From Proteobacteria bacterium UBA1278 (GTDB lineage Bacteria; Pseudomonadota; Gammaproteobacteria; Comchoanobacterales; Comchoanobacteraceae), in NCBI GenBank assembly GCA_002308435.1, contig DBUY01000069.1, positions 1 to 6,677 of the forward strand: a stretch of DNA of 6,677 nucleotides. Reading direction: 5' to 3'. Under the pieces are notes generated by a model, which was given only the letters and a program-made list of their open reading frames with translations, was not told where the DNA came from and did no database searches. Shown piece after piece: positions 1 to 5,616 of the stretch. A program made the position numbers and the translations under genes. Positions within the stretch are counted from its first letter, which is position 1. Every line of letters begins with the position of its first letter.

Positions 1-825
1 CTCTGTTTCTGTTGTCTCAGGCTGTTCCACACCATCGCTGTTTGGCACACTGATCATCGTCTTAGATGGCTCTACGTTATCCTCGCTTTGACCATGCGTG
101 GACTCGCTTGACTCGTCAGCATTTGTCTCAGACGTGGACGTATCGTCTGGGCTATCTGGACCTGTAAATGCAAGTGCAGCTTCGTGCTTCTCAGCATCTG
201 TCATTTTGGCCGAGCTGCTGATGTCGTGTTTGTTACTTTTCTCGTCAATGATTAACTTTTTGTCTACAAAAAAATAAGATTGTGTATTGTAATGTACAAA
301 TTTTATAATATGGTCACTATCTATTGCGCCCGGCTTTAAAGAGATAATTGCTTGCCCAAGCGTGTCTAATTCTTTACCGTCGTTGATGATTGTACCATGA
401 TCAACATAAACAGCAGCATAGCCCGACGTCAATGGGTCACCTTGAGAAGTGATGGCATTCTGCACATCACTCTCTTTAAGATACATTGGTCGCCCAAAAC
501 TACAACTTGGTAATGCGGTTAGGGTTGTCTCCCATGCTGTCATGTCACGACCCTTTTTTTGGCTCAGTAACACATAAACAACCATGGTACCATCTGGAAT
601 GTCCCGAAGCATGAGCTGCTTTGCAACCACATCTTCTTTGCCGATCTGAGAAATTTTTGTCAGCACATCATCGCGTGCAGCTTCAATTGAGTTGACTCTT
701 TCTGTTATCTCTTGGCGCCGGCGTTTGAGCAGGAAACTCTTTTGCCAGATATCACGCTTTAAATATTCTTTTGTTTTGTCAATTAAAGCTTGTAGCTTCT
801 TCAGGAAATCATCTTTATCGCGCAC
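1..825 (-). CDS. icmQ: IcmQ, Dot/Icm type IVB secretion protein (3' end beyond window)
   Basis: The frame is open from the left edge up to 906. Residues 1-60 are charged and helical (IWQKSFLLKRR near residue 30), like the IcmQ N-terminal domain that binds IcmR and membranes. Residues about 85-192 match the IcmQ C-terminal NAD-binding (CRAfT-like) domain as I remember it: PDGTMVVYVLL, a TAWETTLTALP segment, GRPMY at 111-115, SGYAAVYVD, LDTLGQAIISLKPGAI, and FVHY at 176-179. There is no usable ATG. GTG at 825 is chosen because a GGA lies 7 nt upstream and because it gives a core of about 192 residues, the length of Legionella IcmQ (about 191). After residue 192 comes an acidic Ser/Thr/Glu-rich tail of 83 or more residues that looks disordered and has no counterpart in the Legionella protein as I know it. 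In Legionella, IcmQ is held soluble by IcmR and is needed for translocation. The family call is firm; the exact start is less sure. Confidence 0.87.
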   Translation of the reverse strand, partial: MRDKDDFLKKLQALIDKTKEYLKRDIWQKSFLLKRRRQEITERVNSIEAARDDVLTKISQIGKEDVVAKQLMLRDIPDGTMVVYVLLSQKKGRDMTAWETTLTALPSCSFGRPMYLKESDVQNAITSQGDPLTSGYAAVYVDHGTIINDGKELDTLGQAIISLKPGAIDSDHIIKFVHYNTQSYFFVDKKLIIDEKSNKHDISSSAKMTDAEKHEAALAFTGPDSPDDTSTSETNADESSESTHGQSEDNVEPSKTMISVPNSDGVEQPETTETE

Positions 826-906
826 AATACTGTCCAGTGCTAGGTCATGGTATAAGTATAGCCTATAAAACGAACATAGCACGAAAAATATGTGTGTTTT
901 TGGGTA

Positions 907-1203
907 TTAGCCAGAGGTTGTAGGGGTGTTGGTATCTGGCGACTCATTGAACTCTTTTCTCGTGAGCTGCGTGGCTAAATCTGCCGCATCATTTTCAATC
1001 GTTTGCCAAGCATTGATATCATCATTGCTTTGATCATTATCCCCAGCGAACAGAGTGGGATTGGAGTCTTTGCGATTCACCATGAAATGTCGGACATCTT
1101 CTGCCTTGTCGTAAAAACATGTTAGCTCTTTTGACAATTCCTCGGTGCATACCAACATCAGTGGATTGATATCAGGTTTGCTGTCTGTGTACTTATTGGT
1201 CAT
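907..1203 (-). CDS. Small acidic protein in the icmR position; candidate FIR (IcmQ partner)
   Basis: This is a complete 98-aa reading frame with an ATG preceded by a strong ribosome site (AGGGAG at 1209-1214, read on the minus strand). I do not recognise the sequence. It lies between icmS and icmQ, exactly where Legionella carries icmR. Other Legionellales carry unrelated-looking 'FIR' genes there whose products bind IcmQ. The protein is strongly acidic (about 20 Asp/Glu against 9 Lys/Arg). It has two likely helices: residues about 12-45, the more hydrophobic one (NPLMLVCTEELSKEL), and about 63-88 (AWQTIENDAADLATQL). They are separated by an Asn/Asp-rich linker, and the C-terminus is Ser/Thr/Pro-rich. 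There is no signal peptide or membrane segment, so it is presumably cytosolic. A two-helix partner that masks the IcmQ N-terminal domain fits the layout, but this function is inferred from position, not from homology. It appears to have its own promoter, and an 81-nt gap separates it from icmQ. Confidence 0.75.
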   Translation of the reverse strand: MTNKYTDSKPDINPLMLVCTEELSKELTCFYDKAEDVRHFMVNRKDSNPTLFAGDNDQSNDDINAWQTIENDAADLATQLTRKEFNESPDTNTPTTSG

Positions 1204-1238
1204 TGTCTCTCCCTAACTGTGGCAGATGTCTTACATTT

Positions 1239-1267
1239 AATATAGACTAAATCTTTAGCCCTGTCAA
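1239..1267 (-). promoter_or_regulatory. Sigma70-like promoter for the FIR candidate and icmQ
   Basis: Read on the minus strand, TTGACA (1262-1267, perfect -35) is followed by 17 bases and TATATT (1239-1244, 5 of 6 matches to the -10). The predicted start near 1232 gives a leader of about 29 nt before the ATG at 1203, with the ribosome site inside it. It lies in the 72-bp gap after the icmS stop and would let FIR-icmQ be transcribed apart from icmTS. In L. pneumophila icmR is known to have its own CpxR-controlled promoter. I see no clear CpxR box here. Confidence 0.7.
1247..1258. promoter_or_regulatory. Palindrome in the promoter spacer, possible operator
   Basis: CTAAA (1247-1251) and TTTAG (1254-1258) form a perfect 5-bp dyad with a 2-bp centre. 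It lies wholly inside the 17-bp spacer of the promoter before the FIR candidate. A protein bound here would cover the polymerase site, so a repressor operator is a possibility. Arms this short and AT-rich can also arise by chance. Confidence 0.3.
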
Positions 1268-1275
1268 TTATAATA

Positions 1276-1611
1276 TCAATCATAAAGCAACTCGTCTACA
1301 TCTACTTTGTTGTCTCTCGCTTTTTTAATCAACTCCATAAGCACATCGGAAACACAGAGCAAGGCTGTGAGTTGGCGGCACTCTGCGACAGAAACCTCAA
1401 CGCCGAGCATGGCTTTTTCATTATCTTTGAACGTGGATCCAGTCTTGTGGCCGAACAATAACATGCTGAGCTGGTCGGCTCGTTTGATTATTGATGGTAG
1501 TAAGCCAGCAGTCGAGAAGACCTTCTCAAATTCTATCTCTTTTGACTTTAACATGTAGGACACTCCCATTTTGTGAGTGATTTTGTTGCAGATCTTGAGT
1601 ACGTCTTCCAT
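1276..1611 (-). CDS. icmS: IcmS, Dot/Icm type IV effector-chaperone subunit
   Basis: This 111-aa protein (Legionella IcmS is about 114) matches the family along its whole length as I recall it: EVF-like EKVFS then TAGLLPSIIKRADQL (34-48), FGHKTGSTF (53-61), EKAMLGVEV (65-73), LLCVSDVLMELI (84-95) and the C-terminal DELLYD (106-111). IcmS is a small acidic cytosolic protein that pairs with IcmW. It loads a subset of effectors onto the DotL coupling complex. The ATG at 1611 is chosen over an in-frame ATG at 1668 because the earlier one lies inside icmT and would add 19 residues unlike the family. The chosen start lies one base after the icmT stop, which suggests translational coupling. A GGTGG lies upstream within the end of icmT. 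The 72 bp after its stop hold the next promoter. Confidence 0.93.
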   Translation of the reverse strand: MEDVLKICNKITHKMGVSYMLKSKEIEFEKVFSTAGLLPSIIKRADQLSMLLFGHKTGSTFKDNEKAMLGVEVSVAECRQLTALLCVSDVLMELIKKARDNKVDVDELLYD

Positions 1612-1612
1612 G

Positions 1613-1873
1613 TCACATCCACCAAGGTGTTGCCGAGCGGCGTGGCCCAGCAGACTTACTGCGCACATAACGCAGAAACACTGGTAGTGTGAACCCGTAG
1701 TATTCCATTGTTTGCAGGCATATCATAACAAAAATTGCGAAACCGACAGTGACATAAGTAATATGAAACATCGCTACTAGCAACGGCGGTAGTGCTCGGG
1801 CGTTGAAGATCCAAAGCCGAGGTTGCCGAGCCGTATCACGCCAACTCGCATCCGGGTTATATGTCAGCGCCAT
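1613..1873 (-). CDS. icmT: IcmT, inner-membrane Dot/Icm secretion protein
   Basis: This 86-aa protein is the same length as Legionella IcmT. It has the family pattern: a short basic N-terminus with SWRDTAR (10-16), a DAR-like NAR at 24-26, a hydrophobic membrane segment at about 28-54, the conserved YGFTLPVFLR (59-68), and a C-terminus with AGP (75-77), RSA and PWW (83-85). It is a relative of TraK of IncI plasmids. IcmT is an inner-membrane component needed for the Dot/Icm system and, in L. pneumophila, has been tied to pore formation and exit from host cells. The ATG at 1873 has a modest GGAT ribosome site about 7 nt upstream. It is the first gene of the leftward block and overlaps no other real gene; its 3' end carries the ribosome site of icmS. 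Confidence 0.92.
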   Translation of the reverse strand: MALTYNPDASWRDTARQPRLWIFNARALPPLLVAMFHITYVTVGFAIFVMICLQTMEYYGFTLPVFLRYVRSKSAGPRRSATPWWM

Positions 1874-1897
1874 AACGCAAATCCATTCAATTTTTTG

Positions 1898-1926
1898 AGT
1901 ATAGACGGCACTTTGAAATCTGTAAA
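1898..1926 (-). promoter_or_regulatory. Sigma70-like promoter for icmT-icmS
   Basis: On the minus strand, TTTACA (1921-1926, 5 of 6) is followed by exactly 17 bases and TATACT (1898-1903, 5 of 6). A start near 1891 leaves a short leader of about 18 nt before the icmT ATG, which agrees with the compact ribosome site. The -35 lies within an AT-rich stretch (GTAAA at 1922-1926 on the plus strand) that resembles half of a CpxR box. Confidence 0.68.
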
Positions 1927-1971
1927 CAAATATTTAACGTTTTTGTCATGGTTTTATCGCCCCTGCCTAGA

Positions 1972-2000
1972 GGATTGTTTGCATTTTTTTGCATCAATCC
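1972..2000. repeat. 6-bp dyad enclosing two 7-bp direct repeats; regulatory site candidate
   Basis: GGATTG (1972-1977) and CAATCC (1995-2000) are perfect inverted repeats. The 17 bases between them are TTTGCAT, TTT, TTTGCAT (1978-1984 and 1988-1994). The direct repeats are thus phased by 10 bp, one helical turn, as in many response-regulator sites. The element lies about 80-110 bp upstream of the predicted icmT start and 109 bp or more before the rightward gene. It lacks the GC-rich stem and U-tract expected of a terminator. The regulator is unknown. Confidence 0.4.
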
Positions 2001-2029
2001 AACCTAGCTCGTGTTGTGATGTGTGTTTA

Positions 2030-2060
2030 AGCAAGCCTGCTCACTTGACTTGCTCAGGCT
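2030..2060. repeat. Overlapping inverted repeats upstream of the transporter-acyltransferase gene
   Basis: Two 6-bp stems can form: AGCAAG (2030-2035) with CTTGCT (2049-2054), and AGCCTG (2034-2039) with CAGGCT (2055-2060). They share bases, so only one can form at a time. There is no T-run after either on either strand, so this is not an intrinsic terminator. If the rightward transcript starts upstream, the element would be in its leader. Confidence 0.35.
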
Positions 2061-2108
2061 GGTGACGTAGCCTTACCGCATCCTGTCAGTGCGTGCACCG
2101 TGATCTAG

Positions 2109-5100
2109 ATGACGCAATCAACGTTCTTTTCACGCAAGTTTTTTCCGCTTTTCTTGGCCCAGACAAGCGCTATTTTTGTTGACAATTTATATCGCAACGC
2201 ATTTCTCTTACTTATTTTCTATACAGCGTCAGTTGGGTACTTCGACAAAACGCTGAAGTATAATTACAGCATCTTATCAGCTGCTATGCTGACACTGCCC
2301 TTCTTTATTTTTTCTTCAATAGCTGGAGATTTATCGGATAGACTTAGTAAATCTAAACTGATTATCTTTTTTAAAGCGACAGAGCTGGTGATTTTGATTT
2401 TGGGCTGCTATGCCGTGTTTGCACAAAGTCTTTACTTGATGCTGATTACCATTTTTCTACTTGGCACCCATTCAGCCTTTCTCAGCCCATTAAAACTATC
2501 GATTCTTCCAGAGTACCTTGCTGAAAAACAACTCATGCGCGCAAACTCTTATTTCGAAATCGGAATCTTTGCAGCCATCATTTTTGGTGAGATCTCAGCA
2601 AACCTTCTTTTTTCGCATGACACCTATGGTCTACATATTTTGTTTGCAACCATACTTCTGATTTCCGCGATTGGATTTGCCGCGTCTCTATATTTAATAC
2701 CAACCACCCCAAAGAACCCACACCTGAAACTCAACTTCAACATACTGCGCGGTAATATAGACATAATCAGAAAAACTCGTCACCGCCGCATCGTTTATCT
2801 CTGTATTTTAGGGATCTCATGGTTTTGGCTGGTCAGTAGTATCATTGTCAACGAAATCCCTATTCTGATCAATGTCAGCATCAATGCTGCGCCCTCTGTT
2901 TTGACATTTGTGCTTGTTGTGTTTGGGCTTGGGATCAGTGTGGGATCCCTCTTTTGCACGCGCCTACTCAATAACAAGATCGAAGCGACATATGTCCCTT
3001 TGGCCGCATTTGGAATTGCCTTTTTCTTATATGATCTGGCCTCTGTTATTTATGCATCCTCGGCTGCTGAAACCGCACTAAGTCTTCGGGAGTTCCTACT
3101 CACATTTGCACATGCCCGTATTGTATTCGATTTCTTTTGTATTGGTGCGCTGGGCGGATTATACCATGTTCCGCTGTACACGATTATGATTCACGAAAGT
3201 GACCCCAAACACCGAGCTCGAACCATTGCGTGCCACAATATCATTTCGACTGGCTTTATGATTGCTGGAGCAATTTTGAATTTCACTTTAGCAAAGGCAT
3301 TTGGGGGCAACCCTGCTTATACACTGGCTTTTGTTGGCCTTATCTTCGCGTGGCTGTCACTTTATATTTCGCAGATTATGCCGTATGGGATACTTCAAAC
3401 CGTACTTCGGTTTATCTTTCGCACCCTGTACCAAACACACGTCACTGGTATGGACAATTTCTTTAGGGCGAAAAAAGATAAATTAGTGATTATTGCGAAT
3501 CATACCTCATGGCTTGATGCACTGATTCTGGCCGCCTTTCTTCCGGAGCGGCTAACTTTTGCGCTCAATTCCTCTATGCAGCAACACTGGCTTATTCGTT
3601 TTTTTATTAAGTTAAACAAAGTTTATGTGGTTGATCATGATCAGCCAATGGCACTGCGTGGGTTAATTGATCACGTCAAAGATGGTGAAAAAATTGTCAT
3701 ATTCCCAGAGAACCTACCCACAGTGACAGGCGCGCTGATGAAGATATACGAGTCGCCTGCTCTGATTGCCATGAAGGCAGAGGCTAAAATTCTCCCCATT
3801 TATCTTTCTGGGCTTCAGTCTTCATTATTTAGTCGAATGAAATATAAGCCCAAATATCGATTTCTGACGCCTGTGTCTATTCGAATTTTCCCTGCAGAGA
3901 CTATACAGACCCAACAATCTGCAAATAATCGTCGTGAGCGGCAACAGGCTGGAGATTTTCTGTACCGTCTTATGACACGTGTCTGTTATGAAGATCATAA
4001 ATTGACTGGCACTTTGTTTGAATCACTGGTTCGGGCTGTGGAAACACAGAGTTCTGGACCTCGATTTAATGATATCATGCGTAAACCGCTCACTTACCGA
4101 CAACTGTTGATGCGCAGTTTCGTTCTGCGCTTTGCGCTGGCGCCACACCTTGGTACTGGTAAGAATATTGGCCTATTGTTGCCAACCGCTCTACCGACTG
4201 CGGTGAGCTTCTTCAGTTTACAGGCGCTGGGTAAAATTCCCGTCATGCTCAACTACACACAGGGCGAAAAGTCATTACTGAGCTGTTGTGAAACTGTCGT
4301 GCTCAAAACCATCATCACCAGTCGGCGATTTATTGACAAAGCGAATTTAGCCCATCACGAGCAGGTGCTGCTCAATGCAGGCATCACTCTGATTTATCTC
4401 GAGGATATTGCTGAACAACTATCCTCATCGAACAAACTATTAGGACTAATCTGCGCTAGATTCCCAAGATTAGCTATGCGATTATTGGGTCGATGTGCCT
4501 TACCAAGTGACACGGCTGTTATTCTATTCACCTCTGGTTCTGAAGGCCTCCCAAAAGGCGTTGCACTGAGCCATGATAACTTGCACGCCAACATGTCTCA
4601 GTTGACTTCTGTTATCGACCTCAATCGTGATGACATCGTCTTCAATACGCTGCCGTTATTCCACTCATTCGGCCTCATGGGGGGCATGCTTGTTCCTATC
4701 CTAACTGGGGTAAAGGTTTTCATGTACCCCAATCCGCTTCAGTATAGAATCATCACAGAATTAATTTATGATACGAATGCAACGATACTATTTGGCACCG
4801 ACTATACCCTCAATCTATATGCTAATCATGCCAGTTCCTACGATTTTTACAGTCTTCGTTATGTCATGGCGGGAGCAGAAAAACTCAAACCAGCTACGTT
4901 CTCTAAGTGGACAGATAAGTTTGGGATTCGCGTTCTAGAAGCATATGGGCTGACTGAGGCATCGCCAGGACTATGTACAAACACACCAATGCACTTTAAA
5001 CGAGGCACTGTCGGCCGATTTTTCCCAAATATTGAACATCAGATCAAACCGGTTGATGGCCTTGAGCATGGTGGTAGGCTATGGGTCAAAGGCCCAAATC

Positions 5101-5534
5101 TCATGCAAGGCTACATAAAACATGACAAACCAAATCATATCCATCCCCTACCCAAAGGCTGGCATGATACGGGTGATATTGTCGATATTGACGAGGATGG
5201 CTTTATCACGATTCTTGATCGTGCAAAGCGATTTGCTAAAATTGCCGGAGAAATGGTTTCATTGACGGCTGTTGAGAAAGTGATTAATGATGCCTTTGCA
5301 AAACATGCCCACGCTGTGATTGCTGCGCCTTGCCCTAAAAAGGGTGAGCAGTTGATTTTATTCACGGAAGACACCACGCTTGACAAGAAAAAGCTGCTTA
5401 AGCTGTTTAAATCCACCTCAACGCCTGACCTTTGGTTACCCAAGGTGATTGTTTATGGTGACATACCCAGGCTACCGACTGGAAAAATAAACTATCAACA
5501 ACTGAAGCTTCCTGACTCTGTCAAAATAAGCTAA
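2109..5534 (+). CDS. aas: LplT-PlsC-acyl-ACP synthetase fusion: lysophospholipid transporter and acyl-[ACP]-phospholipid O-acyltransferase
   Basis: A 1141-aa three-part protein. Residues 1 to about 420 are an MFS transporter of the LplT type, with about 12 hydrophobic segments, the DN pair at 25-26 and a GDLSDR loop at 73-78. Residues about 425-640 are a PlsC-type acyltransferase (NHTSWLD at 464-470, FPEN at 532-535, then TGALMKIYES). The rest is an AMP-binding acyl-activating domain: TSGSEGLPKG at 808-817, YGLTE at 946-950, HDTGD at 1019-1023, DRAK at 1037-1040, GEMVS at 1047-1051, and the C-terminal LPTGK lysine at 1126. In E. coli LplT and Aas (719 aa) are separate; fused versions near this length are known elsewhere. 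Together they move lysophospholipid across the inner membrane and reacylate it using acyl-ACP. The ATG is fixed by an in-frame TAG directly before it; the ribosome site is poor. Odd point: acyltransferase motif III has Asn-Leu where Gly-Arg is usual. The gene ends in a tandem TAA TAA. Confidence 0.93.
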   Translation: MTQSTFFSRKFFPLFLAQTSAIFVDNLYRNAFLLLIFYTASVGYFDKTLKYNYSILSAAMLTLPFFIFSSIAGDLSDRLSKSKLIIFFKATELVILILGCYAVFAQSLYLMLITIFLLGTHSAFLSPLKLSILPEYLAEKQLMRANSYFEIGIFAAIIFGEISANLLFSHDTYGLHILFATILLISAIGFAASLYLIPTTPKNPHLKLNFNILRGNIDIIRKTRHRRIVYLCILGISWFWLVSSIIVNEIPILINVSINAAPSVLTFVLVVFGLGISVGSLFCTRLLNNKIEATYVPLAAFGIAFFLYDLASVIYASSAAETALSLREFLLTFAHARIVFDFFCIGALGGLYHVPLYTIMIHESDPKHRARTIACHNIISTGFMIAGAILNFTLAKAFGGNPAYTLAFVGLIFAWLSLYISQIMPYGILQTVLRFIFRTLYQTHVTGMDNFFRAKKDKLVIIANHTSWLDALILAAFLPERLTFALNSSMQQHWLIRFFIKLNKVYVVDHDQPMALRGLIDHVKDGEKIVIFPENLPTVTGALMKIYESPALIAMKAEAKILPIYLSGLQSSLFSRMKYKPKYRFLTPVSIRIFPAETIQTQQSANNRRERQQAGDFLYRLMTRVCYEDHKLTGTLFESLVRAVETQSSGPRFNDIMRKPLTYRQLLMRSFVLRFALAPHLGTGKNIGLLLPTALPTAVSFFSLQALGKIPVMLNYTQGEKSLLSCCETVVLKTIITSRRFIDKANLAHHEQVLLNAGITLIYLEDIAEQLSSSNKLLGLICARFPRLAMRLLGRCALPSDTAVILFTSGSEGLPKGVALSHDNLHANMSQLTSVIDLNRDDIVFNTLPLFHSFGLMGGMLVPILTGVKVFMYPNPLQYRIITELIYDTNATILFGTDYTLNLYANHASSYDFYSLRYVMAGAEKLKPATFSKWTDKFGIRVLEAYGLTEASPGLCTNTPMHFKRGTVGRFFPNIEHQIKPVDGLEHGGRLWVKGPNLMQGYIKHDKPNHIHPLPKGWHDTGDIVDIDEDGFITILDRAKRFAKIAGEMVSLTAVEKVINDAFAKHAHAVIAAPCPKKGEQLILFTEDTTLDKKKLLKLFKSTSTPDLWLPKVIVYGDIPRLPTGKINYQQLKLPDSVKIS

Positions 5535-5547
5535 TAACGGCGCTTTA

Positions 5548-5576
5548 TTGACAGCAACACGTCATCGTTCTAAAAT
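5548..5576 (+). promoter_or_regulatory. Strong sigma70-like promoter for the methyltransferase-like gene
   Basis: TTGACA (5548-5553, perfect -35), a 17-bp spacer and TAAAAT (5571-5576, 5 of 6) lie in the 82-bp gap after the fusion gene. A start near 5583 gives a leader of about 34 nt that contains the AAGGAG ribosome site. No terminator hairpin precedes it, so read-through from the upstream gene is also likely. Confidence 0.7.
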
Positions 5577-5604
5577 TACACATCATAACTGCCTCAATTT
5601 ATCT

Positions 5605-5610
5605 AAGGAG
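5605..5610 (+). promoter_or_regulatory. Ribosome binding site fixing the GTG start
   Basis: AAGGAG is a full Shine-Dalgarno core placed 6 nt before GTG at 5617. It decides the start of the downstream gene: the frame is open further upstream, but the only other candidate, TTG at 5548, lies inside the promoter and has no such site. Confidence 0.85.
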
Positions 5611-5616
5611 CATCTG

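Noticed and set aside
1307..1558. Plus-strand 83-codon ORF inside icmS
   Set aside because: It is antisense to a clear IcmS homologue, so it is a shadow of that gene.
1612..1668. Longer IcmS starting at ATG 1668
   Set aside because: It would overlap icmT and add 19 residues not found in IcmS; ATG 1611 fits the family length and lies one base after the icmT stop.
1823..2065. Plus-strand 80-codon ORF across the icmT start and the intergenic region
   Set aside because: It overlaps icmT antisense, includes the icmT promoter and the dyad element, has no ribosome site and encodes nothing recognisable.
2045..2073. Possible promoter TTGACT-17-TAGCCT for the fusion gene
   Set aside because: The -10 matches only 3 of 6 positions and the -35 lies in the inverted repeat; not strong enough to annotate.
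1874..2108. tRNA or other structured RNA gene in the divergent gap
   Set aside because: No T-loop GGTTCGA-like sequence, no acceptor pairing and no cloverleaf could be drawn.
5535..5616. Terminator after the fusion gene
   Set aside because: No GC-rich hairpin followed by a T-run was found in this gap; it holds a promoter and ribosome site instead.
5548..5616. Upstream TTG start for the methyltransferase-like gene
   Set aside because: The TTG is part of the -35 hexamer, lacks a ribosome site, and would add residues unlike the family.
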